From Beroe forskalii (taxonomy: Eukaryota; Ctenophora; Nuda; Beroida; Beroidae), in assembly GCA_011033025.1 (NCBI GenBank), contig WFMF01000169.1:124001-188000 (forward strand): a stretch of 64,000 bases of DNA, in the 5' to 3' direction. The notes beneath the pieces are model-generated. The model was not told the DNA's origin, made no database searches, and saw only the letters and a list, made by a program, of their open reading frames with translations. The position numbers and the translations under genes were made by a program. Of this stretch, positions 58,001 to 64,000 are shown piece by piece (position 1 is the first letter of the stretch; the number at the start of each line of letters is the position of its first letter).

Positions 58001-61000
58001 CCTCAGGTAACTAGCTCCAGCCAGTGTGTGGAAGTGTGCACAGTGCCTCAGGTAACTAGCTCCAGCCAGTGTGTGGAAGTGTGCACAGTGCCTCAGGTAA
58101 CTAGCTCCAGCCAGTGTGTGGAAGTGTGCACAGTGCCTCAGGTAACTAGCTCCAGTGTGTGTGGAAGTGTGCACAGTGCCTCAGGTAACTAGCTCCAGCC
58201 AGTGTGTGGAAGTGTGCACAGTGCCTCAGGTAACTAGCTCCAGCCAGTGTGTGGAAGTGTGCACAGTGCCTCAGGTAACTAGCTCCAGCCAGTGTGTGGA
58301 AGTGTGCCTCAGGCACTAGCTCCAGCCAGTGTGTGGAAGTGTGCACAGTGCCTCAGGTAGTGATTCAGGTAACTAGCTCCAGCCAGTGTGTGGAAGTGTG
58401 CACAGTGCCTCAGGTAACTAGCTCCAGCCAGTGGGTGGAAGTGTGCACAGTGCCTCAGGTAACTAGGTCTAGCCAGTGTGTGGAAGTGTGCACAGTGCCT
58501 CAGGTAACTAGGTCTAGCCAGTGCGTGGAAGTGTGCACAGTGCCTCAGGTAACTAGCTCCAGCCAGTGTGTGGAAGTGTGCACAGTGCCTCAGGTAACTA
58601 GCTCCAGCCAGTGTGTGGAAGTGTGCACAGTGCCTCAGGTAACTAGCTCCAGCCAGTGTGTGGAAGTGTGCACAGTGCCTCAGGTAACTAGCTCCAGCCA
58701 GTGTGTGGAAGTGTGCACAGTGCCTCAGGTAACTAGCTCCAGCCAGTGTGTGGAAGTGTGCACAGTGCCTCAGGTAACTAGCTCCAGCCAGTGTGTGGAA
58801 GTGTGCACAGTGCCTCAGGTAACTAGCTCCAGCAGCCGGTGTGGTAGGAAGTGTGCACAGTGCCTCAGGTAACTAGCTCCAGCCAGTGTGTGGAAGTGTG
58901 CACAGTGCCTCAGGTAACTAGCTCCAGCCAGTGTGTGGAAGTGTGCACAGTGCCTCAGGTAACTAGCTCCAGCCAGTGTGTGGAAGTGTGCACAGTGCCT
59001 CAGGTAACTAGCTCCTGCCAGTGCGTGGAAGTGTGCACAGTGCCTCAGGTAACTAGCTCCAGCCAGTGTGTGGAAGTGTGCACAGTGCCTCAGGTGCCTC
59101 AGGTAACTAGCTCCCTGCCAGTGCCAGTGGAAGTGTGCACAGTGCCTCAGGTAACTAGCTCCAGCCAGTGTGTGGAAGTGTGCACAGTGCCTCAGGTAAC
59201 TAGCTCCAGCCAGTGTGTGGAAGTGTGCCTCAGGGTAACTAGCTCCAGTGTGCACACAGTGCCTCAGGTAACTAGCTCCAGCTAGTGTGTGGAAGTGTGC
59301 ACAGTGCCTCAGGTAACTAGCTCCAGCCAGTGTGTGGAAGTGTGCACAGTGCCTCAGGTAACTAGCTCCAGCCAGTTTGTGGAAGTGTGCACAGTGCCTC
59401 AGGTAACTAGCTCCAGCCAGTGTGTGGAAGTGTGCACAGTGCCTCAGGTAACTAGCTCCAGCCAGTGTGTGGAAGTGTGCACAGTGCCTCAGGTAACTAG
59501 ATCCAGCCAGTGTGTGGATGTGTGCACAGTGCCTCAGGTAACTAGCTCCAGCCAGTGTGTGGAAGTGTGCACAGTGCCTCAGGTAACTAGCTCCAGCCAG
59601 TGTGTGGAAGTGTGCACAGTGCCTCAGGTAACTAGCTCCAGCCAGTGTGTGGAAGTGTGCACAGTGCCTCAGGTAACTAACTCCAGTGTGTGGAAGTGTG
59701 CACAGTGCCTCAGGTAACTAGCTCCAGCCAGTGTGTGGAAGTGTGCACAGTGCCTCAGGTAACTAGCTCCAGCCAGTGTGTGGAAGTGTGCACAGTGCCT
59801 CAGGTAACTAGATCCAGCCAGTGTGTGGATGTGTGCACAGTGCCTCAGGTAACTAGCTCCAGCCAGTGTGTGGAAGTGTGCACAGTGCCTCAGGTAACTA
59901 GCTCCAGCCAGTGTGTGGAAGTGTGCACAGTGCCTCAGGTAACTAGATCCAGCCAGTGTGTGGAAGTGTGCACAGTGCCTCAGGTAACTAACTCCAGTGT
60001 GTGGAAGTGTGCACAGTGCCTCAGGTAACTAGATCCAGCCAGTGTGTGGATGTGTGCACAGTGATTCAGGTAACTAGCTCCAGCCAGTGTGTGGAAGTGT
60101 GCACAGTGCCTCAGGTAACTAGCTCCAGCCAGTGTGTGGAAGTGTGCACAGTGCCTCAGGTAACTAGCTCCAGCCAGTGTGTGGAAGTGTGCACAGTGCC
60201 TCAGGTAACTAGCTCCAGCCAGTGTGTGGAAGTGTGCACAGTGCCTCAGGTAACTAGCTCCAGCCAGTGTGTGGAAGTGTGCACAGTGCCTCAGGTAACG
60301 GGGTGGGGGAAATGGTAATGGGGCATTTCAAATGTCAATTGTCAGTTTATCTCGGCAGTGATGTTGTCACTATCACCCATTAAAATGTTTAATCACTGAT
60401 ATTCCCACTGTTCTACCCACAACTCCACAAGCATCACTGACAATGTTTTCATACACACAACCTCCCTGTCTTCTACCCCCATCACTGACAATGTCTTTTG
60501 CCCCAAGCATCACTAACAATGTCTTCAGGTGCAACACCGATCTACACACAAACCCCAGGCATCACTGACATTATTTTCAGGTGCAACACGGAGAGTTCAA
60601 TGTGGCTGTTGGTTTCAAGTTGGAACCTGCGGACGTGTTATCTCTAACCTGTATCTCTGGGTACGAGACCTCTACTGCCGCCTTGGCTTGCAGTGCCGTA
60701 GACGCCACCACCAAATGTAAGTCGAAATATCCTCCTTAAGTTTTCATGGGGGATAATTATAGTTGGCGCAAAAAGTAATGAGCAGAGTTTGTACGCGCTC
60801 TGTGATTGGTCGGGATCACCCGACCAATCAGCGCTCTAGTGGGTGTCACGTGCTCTAGTTCACGGCACGTGACGTTACGGTAATCAAATAATTGATACTT
60901 CACACGGCCATCGAACGCGCGTTTCTTTTTCCGCGCTGTATCTCATGTTCAACCCCTCGTATACGAGATAATGCAAATGCAAGGCATCAACGATATAATA

Positions 61001-63621
61001 GTGCATCAAATTAAAATTCAGTGGTTCGTATTATAATTATCTTCACGCTTCATTTTTTCATTGCAGACACAAAATCTACAACATAATTTCAATCATCCTA
61101 TTCCTAGATAAAAATTCTCGGACTTGTCTTCAAAATCGACTATCAGTATCATTCATTTTACTTTTTAGCTCACAAAATGCGCGTTCAGCCAGCCAAATGC
61201 CCTCTTCTATACTGACAACTTTTGTTTTGATTGATGTGAGTACATGCCTCTGACTGCAGAACAGAGAATTCAAAAATAATCTGATGACTTATCCAGGTAA
61301 TCAGATCACAGTGTGGGAAAAGAAGCAGTAACTCAGTAATTGTTTGTGTAAGAGCGATTCTATTTCTATACACAANNNNNNNNNNNNNNNNNNNNNNNNN
61401 NNNNNNNNNNNNNNNNNNNNNNNNNNNNNNNNNNNNNNNNNNNNNNNNNNNNNNNNNNNNNNNNNNNNNNNNNNNTCAAGCAGGAAATACTGAACAATCA
61501 ACGCTGCATTTACAGATGCACAAGCAATTTGCTAAATGCTTCAGAACTTCACGAAATTACGAGGTTTAACTTTTTAAATCGAATTCTGGTCAGTGATTAG
61601 CATTTGAATTTTGCGACAATAAATGTGTAATTAATTTTTAGAATTAGTGGGCCGCAATTTCGTGAATGTTGGAACATAGCCGGAAACAAAACTGCCCGTT
61701 TCACTCCGGAGAACTTGCAACCCTCCACACCGTGTGGTATTGGTAATATCTCGAGTCTTACTGCTGGGTATTGAGTGTCATGCAGTGAAAATTGAGTGCC
61801 TGTGCCAGTTCATTCGAAATTGAATCACGGGTTTCTTCTGAGCAACCATAGAATAATGAATTTGCTGAGTGATATACTTGAGTATGACCAATTACCATGA
61901 GTACCTATGGCCAATGCAACCTCAGTCATGCATTCATTTAAAATCAATGCAATAACCTGGGCATCAGCATGGCCAGATCATAAACTCAGCTAAAAGGCGG
62001 CCACATTACAGTTCGTATAGCTCTGCACAATGCAATACACATATCGCAGTCCGCAAAGCAGCTATACGTACTGTGCTGTGGTTGCTACGCACGTGACTGT
62101 GGTTGTTACGCACGTGACTATCCAGTGCCGATTTCCGTGACGTCACAGGCTCGAGTAGATACATATTTTCAATCCGCGCGCGGCTCCCTGTGTATTTTTG
62201 TTTAACGCTGACTTTAACACTGAATTGTGATTATTGTCCTGCACCTTCTGATTATGCCATTCTGTGGGAACGGTAGCCATAGACCACCCAGTAACTCCTC
62301 CTGTGTTCATGGCAGCACACGAGTCTTTGCACTGGAGATACGTCGCCTTCCTCTCCTCGTAGCACCACGCGTACTCCCAGTCTGGGAATGTCATTAATTG
62401 GGGAACCCATGACATTTGGGGAACTCATGTCATTTAGAGTACCCATGTCATTTGGAGTACGCATGTCATTTGGAGTACCCATGTCATTTGGAGTACCCAT
62501 GTCATCTAGAGTACCCATGTCCAGTAGTGGGTACTCCCAATGACATGGGACATTTCTGATGAAGTGAGCACTCTAACATGGGTAACATGGGCCACTTCCC
62601 ATGTTAGAGTGCTCACTTCATTGGAAATGGTAAGGGGTCACAACCTTAAATTCTTCCCTCATTTTCACTGAACAGGATTTCGTTCCTGAAATTTCATTTC
62701 AGCTGACTGCTGAAATTTCACTAGGCAAATCCAGTGTTTTTTATAGTAAATTATTTAGGTCTACCTTGTCGATGGATTAGAGATATAGTTAAAGCGCTTT
62801 GGTAGAATCTACAGCTAGCTAAGTAAGGTGAGTCTCGTATGTAGTTCACGTATCCATCATCGCCCCACTGCGTCCCGTAGCTGAAGGGAACTTGGATTAA
62901 TGGCCAGTAGTCCACCTGCTCTTATTATCAACGACGTTCTTACGATGACTATTGGAGTTCTTACGATGTTTTATCGATAGTTCTACAATCTGCAATCAAA
63001 AGTTTCTCCAACATAAAGCTTGCTTAATTGGTAACTCGCAGTAAGTGACAGCAGAGATGCCATTCTTGGGCGGGATCATGAGAAAATAGGTTCATTTATG
63101 ACTATCTGGCACTGTACCTTGCTTTAACCCGGAATGTAGTTTCTGTGTAGCCAACTAGTAACATAGCATGGGCTATGTTATCTTGAACACACGTCGAATC
63201 TTGATAGTCTCCTAAAACATTCGAATTCAACCTACGTATCAGTAATTAGGTTTAATTAATAGGTATAATCAGAATGATTACGGAAGGCATTATATCAGAT
63301 AATACCTTGGAACTCTCGACCTAATTTCTAGGGCTCGGCCACAATTCGTCGTGCATTTGAATAATTGAAACCTTCTCACTTCTCGAGATGTAAGACCGCC
63401 TCGACTTCGTCTCGGCGGCATCTGCAGAGCCACCGAACTAACCTCCAGAGTAAGAAGACATGAAATTATTGCTGATGAGGCATGCGAAGGCCACGGGGGA
63501 AGTAAGGAGGCCATTTAGAAAGCTATCCTCGTCATGAGAGAGCGCCGTGTAACTGGCTAGATACATCTTGGTCATGCCGTTGTTTGTTCCGCTGTTGATG
63601 TCATCAGTTATAGCACAGGCG
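45969..63621 (-). CDS. papain-like / C-type lectin / sushi / GCC2-GCC3 transmembrane protein gene (5' end off the right edge)
   Basis: Fifteen exons whose splice phases agree give one protein. In order: a papain-like C1A domain (catalytic His in NIAHAMLLVGY; NSWG motif degenerate), a C-type lectin domain, about eleven sushi/CCP domains of which nine are near-identical 61-residue repeats, a connecting region, a GCC2/GCC3 (ephrin-receptor-like) cysteine-rich module, a valine-rich transmembrane helix and a short tail. It looks like a type I cell-surface protein that binds ligands through lectin and sushi domains. The lectin domain is split by an intron of about 10.5 kb (51790-62244), and its two halves join in phase 0 to give a sensible lectin fold. 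That intron holds an inverted copy of exons from this gene. The N-terminus, catalytic Cys and signal peptide lie right of the window. The one-gene reading is inference from phase and domain continuity; two separate genes remain possible. Confidence 0.75.
46532..46665 (-). CDS. exon: transmembrane helix (poly-Val)
   Basis: Acceptor CCTCAG, donor AAG/GTACGC. Encodes CTETNDGCDGCDSNKTT, eleven or more consecutive Val, then LVIILIGGVVVWRLKANK. The hydrophobic run of about 24 residues followed by basic residues is a type I membrane anchor. The Val run is encoded by a GTG/GTA microsatellite. Confidence 0.88.
46909..47047 (-). CDS. exon: membrane-proximal Cys-containing segment
   Basis: Acceptor CTTCAG, donor TAT/GTAAGT. 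Encodes VQHGEFNVAVGFKLEPADVL, SLTCISGYETSTAALACSAV; reads like half of a sushi domain. Confidence 0.85.
47280..47568 (-). CDS. exon: GCC2/GCC3 cysteine-rich module
   Basis: Acceptor TCACAG, donor CAG/GTAACG. Encodes CAAGQVQTGDTCYTCPAGYK, SSPQCGPCPAGSYNPTEGAA and SCTDCTGGKSTFASGATSSS ending QCVEVCTVPQ. The C-P-A-G-x-Y ... C-x-x-C pattern is that of GCC2/GCC3 (ephrin-receptor-like) repeats. The last 45 bp, single here, form the minisatellite in the inverted copy. Confidence 0.92.
47729..47877 (-). CDS. exon: extracellular segment, no named domain
   Basis: Acceptor CTGCAG, donor CCC/GTGAGT. Encodes MEDVACVNENSKSKVTFNLK and a Thr/Asn-rich stretch. Function unknown. Confidence 0.82.
48207..48443 (-). 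CDS. exon: extracellular segment, no named domain
   Basis: Acceptor TATCAG, donor ACC/GTAAGT. The start VTCQSSHLWSHQ completes the preceding sushi-like domain; the rest (FSPCVEKKAPESRSLAVSML and on) has four Cys but matches no family I recognise. Confidence 0.85.
48620..48738 (-). CDS. exon: Cys-containing segment after the sushi array
   Basis: Acceptor TTTCAG, donor ACG/GTGAAT. Encodes NCMTLSGPTGGSLDCTGTSV and GSTCTVQCNANYVTLSDFT, half of another sushi-like domain. Confidence 0.85.
48883..48988 (-). CDS. exon: last sushi domain, second half
   Basis: Acceptor CCTCAG, donor ACC/GTGAGT. Encodes TATVRCSYGYTLSGTNPRVC and GASGWATAPQTCAKN; here the canonical Trp is present. Joins the large exon in phase 0. 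Confidence 0.88.
49162..51113 (-). CDS. large exon: sushi/CCP domain array
   Basis: One 1952-bp exon encodes a first diverged sushi domain (NCWNFVNYVKNAVVTFSD on), nine 61-residue repeats and the start of a last domain (CVCAAYTVADGAIQGG). Each repeat has four Cys in the order TTCNKPTISGG, TYTATCNSGFTISG, AVMTCTNG, STAPTC, the sushi pattern with the usual Trp replaced. Such domains bind proteins or carbohydrates at the cell surface. The acceptor ACAGAG/AC and donor GCG/GTGAGA keep phase. Repeats are nearly identical in DNA, so copy number may vary or be misassembled. Confidence 0.92.
49230..50880. repeat. 183-bp coding tandem repeat, nine copies
   Basis: The repeat phrase TTGGTTTGTTGCATGTTGTC recurs every 183 bp. 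Units differ at only a few sites (for example CCACCA versus GCACCA, and NS/ND and AP/TP changes), showing recent homogenisation. Confidence 0.95.
51394..51569 (-). CDS. exon: lectin domain, C-terminal half
   Basis: Acceptor TCCAG, donor TGT/GTAAGT. Encodes DNGKNEIFEWADGVTPVVY, then VTVMSKTTGYWKLTTKAGDT and YRGFCSR. This matches the W-x-(D/N)-G ... G-x-W ... F-(I/V)-C pattern; one of the usual Cys is absent. Confidence 0.82.
51713..51789 (-). CDS. exon: lectin domain, WIG segment
   Basis: Acceptor CCTCAG, donor GGA/GTAAGT. Encodes LVDMAMAKVPDKKTDETFNQ then FWIGM, the FWIGL element of C-type lectin domains. Phases fit both neighbours. Confidence 0.8.
51790..53555. other. intron DNA between gene and its inverted copy
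   Basis: This is the spacer of the inverted duplication. An 82-bp stretch repeats CCTAAATTATACGGCAC near 51850 and 51895. No exon is convincing; ORFs at 52481-52684 and 53272-53481 show no domain. Confidence 0.45.
53556..60757 (+). pseudogene. inverted partial copy of the sushi/GCC2 gene, inside that gene's intron
   Basis: The plus strand repeats, in order and with intron sequence, the minus-strand gene from the ninth sushi repeat to just past the exon at 46909. Exons are at 53556-53913 (one and a half sushi repeats), 54087-54192, 54337-54455, 54624-54860, 55200-55348, 55529-55817 and 60581-60716. Lengths equal those of the parent exons except the last, which is 3 bp shorter. All donors and acceptors are kept and frames are open. 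It lacks the protease and lectin exons, most sushi repeats and the transmembrane exon. A 45-bp minisatellite separates its last two exons. I call it a truncated duplicate; transcription from its own strand is not excluded. A misassembled second haplotype could mimic this. Confidence 0.85.
55773..60299. repeat. 45-bp minisatellite, about 100 copies, grown from an exon-donor junction
   Basis: The unit reads TAGCTCCAGCCAGTGTGTGG, AAGTGTGCACAGTGCCTCAG and GTAAC. It equals the last 38 or so bases of the GCC2/GCC3 exon plus its donor. Each unit contains CAG/GTAACT and, being 45 bp, keeps a frame encoding TSSSQCVEVCTVPQV open over long stretches. Interruptions of a few bases (for example near 56080, 56160, 57625, 59230) break the frame into pieces. 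Confidence 0.97.
60758..61375. other. intron DNA right of the inverted copy
   Basis: Starts with GC-rich CCAAT- and CACGTG-containing inverted repeats (60804-60873), then AT-rich DNA up to the gap. No exon seen. Confidence 0.45.
60804..60873. promoter_or_regulatory. paired CCAAT hairpin and E-box inverted repeat
   Basis: GATTGGTCGGG and CCCGACCAATC form an 11-bp perfect stem with CCAAT in both orientations, followed by GTCACGTGC and GCACGTGAC, a second inverted pair with two CACGTG E-boxes. This could be a promoter fragment or a small foldback element. Confidence 0.35.
61376..61475. other. assembly gap (100 N)
   Basis: A run of exactly 100 N inside the large intron, about 620 bp from the right breakpoint of the inverted copy. 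Confidence 0.99.
61476..62244. other. intron DNA with a two-copy E-box repeat
   Basis: Mostly unrecognised. TGTGGTTGCTACGCACGTGAC is followed directly by a near-identical copy (about 62077-62118), each with CACGTG, and TGACGTCA, a CRE-type site, lies near 62139. Confidence 0.5.
62245..62381 (-). CDS. exon: first half of the C-type lectin domain
   Basis: Acceptor TCCCAG, donor AAG/GTGCAG. Encodes WEYAWCYEERKATYLQCKDS then CAAMNTGGVTGWSMATVPTE. The pattern of C-(Y/F)-x(n)-A-x-x-x-C-x(n)-L/M-A-x-(I/V) is that of a lectin domain start. Phase 0 at its end fits the exon at 51713-51789. Confidence 0.72.
62400..62527. repeat. 18-bp minisatellite
   Basis: About seven units of ATGTCATTTGGAGTACCC in direct orientation, just upstream (on the minus strand) of the lectin exon at 62245-62381. 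Confidence 0.9.
62559..62621. repeat. 24-bp inverted repeat with 15-bp loop
   Basis: ATGAAGTGAGCACTCTAACA followed by TGGG (62559-62582) and its exact reverse complement (62598-62621). The loop TAACATGGGCCACTT repeats part of the arm. Confidence 0.95.
62813..62915 (-). CDS. exon: papain-like domain, degenerate NSWG region
   Basis: Acceptor AGCAG. Encodes VDYWPLIQVPFSYGTQWGDD then GYVNYIRDSPYLAS. This aligns with the C1A block YW-x-(V/I)-K-NSWG-x-x-WG-x-x-GY. The catalytic Asn position reads Phe (PFSYG), so peptidase activity is doubtful. The donor is either GTAGAT (62812) or GTAGAC (62764); both keep phase. Confidence 0.78.
63129..63211 (-). CDS. exon: papain-like domain, catalytic His
   Basis: Acceptor TTTTAG, donor CGG/GTTAAA. 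Encodes CVQDNIAHAMLLVGY then TETTFR, the C1A segment C-x(n)-(N)HA-(V/M)-L-(V)-VGYG with the His present. A nearby GTACAG donor breaks phase, so GTTAAA is preferred. Confidence 0.78.
63443..63621 (-). CDS. exon: papain-like domain, part 1
   Basis: Acceptor ATATAG, donor GAG/GTTAGT. Encodes CAITDDINSGTNNGMTKMYL, ASYTALSHDEDSFLNGLLTS and PVAFACLISNNFMSSYSGG. The last part matches the C1A pattern in which a PV(S)VAI strand is followed by F-x-x-Y-x-x-G. Confidence 0.72.
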
Positions 63622-64000
63622 CTATATGAAAGGGAGAATTGAAACCAATAACCCACAATTATAACCGCGATCCTCTCGCTCTACCCCTTCTCCTTCAGCG
63701 TTATTCCTGAACCCTGACACAGGGAGACAGGCGGGTCAAGGCCGCATCAGCAGCAGGCCAATTACACAACCACATATTATACAAGACACAAGTCAGAGGG
63801 CACCGTGACTTATTTACTTACCTTACGAGACAAATTTATAAGGTACGAAATTTAGGGATTTTTCGAAAAAATCCCCATGTTTCGAAAAATCCCCATATTT
63901 TCGAAAAATTTCAAGATGACGTCATCATCATACGTTAACATGCGTAATATTCTAAAAAAATTCCCAAAAATCATGTATTGCCCCAAAATTTGTAGCCCCA

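Noticed and set aside
55859..59255. Minus-strand frames of repeated HTLAGASYLRHCAHF-type units across the 45-bp array
   Set aside because: The unit is a multiple of three, so several frames stay open on both strands; these are by-products of the repeat and not separate proteins.

Overview
The window is eukaryotic and almost certainly from an animal, probably an early-branching one (sponge, cnidarian or placozoan; I cannot decide which). The reasons are multi-exon genes with GT-AG introns, AT-rich introns and intergenic DNA, TTAGGG-like repeat scraps, LINE fragments and TA-flanked MITEs, extracellular domain types typical of animals (C-type lectin, sushi/CCP, GCC2/GCC3), and a two-domain arginine kinase. 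There are two 100-bp runs of N (24166-24265 and 61376-61475). Few of the long open frames are real genes; most real coding sequence lies in short exons that I assembled from splice sites, reading phase and family motifs.

Layout. (1) 350-20579, minus strand: an ABCC/MRP-type ABC transporter, 19 exons recognised from an N-terminal membrane region through TMD1 and NBD1 to the start of TMD2. The rest of TMD2 and NBD2 lie beyond the left edge. Its introns hold a CR1/jockey-like LINE relic (about 2640-5560), itself split by a 1.7-kb DNA element with terminal inverted repeats and a 6-bp target duplication, and several minisatellites that touch splice sites. (2) 20.6-27.2 kb: no gene seen; a second LINE relic, a 36-bp perfect palindrome, about 270-bp tandem repeats, a gap and GC-rich self-complementary repeats. 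(3) 27204-28262 and 32321-35097, plus strand: two arginine kinase genes, one single-domain and intronless, one two-domain with two added 5' exons that begin with an MGC myristoylation/palmitoylation-type N-terminus. A 438-bp MITE and a 58-bp perfect palindrome lie between them. (4) 36.2-42.5 kb: a 5-kb array of a 19-bp satellite (about 260 copies). (5) 45969-63621, minus strand, 5' end off the right edge: one large gene whose exon phases join a papain-like (C1A) domain, a C-type lectin domain, eleven sushi domains, a GCC2/GCC3 cysteine-rich module, a transmembrane helix encoded by a GTG/GTA microsatellite and a short tail.

The most unusual structure is inside gene (5). Its roughly 10.5-kb intron (51790-62244) contains an inverted, 5'- and 3'-truncated copy of its own 3' half (about 53556-60757, plus strand). 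That copy has kept its splice sites, but the end of one exon has expanded to about 100 copies of a 45-bp unit. The primary transcript of gene (5) would contain both arms and could form a multi-kilobase hairpin.

A second theme runs through the window: at least six exon-intron junctions in the two large genes have tandem or duplicated sequence that includes or starts at the splice site. The repeats therefore seem to grow from splice junctions and carry copies of donor or acceptor sites.
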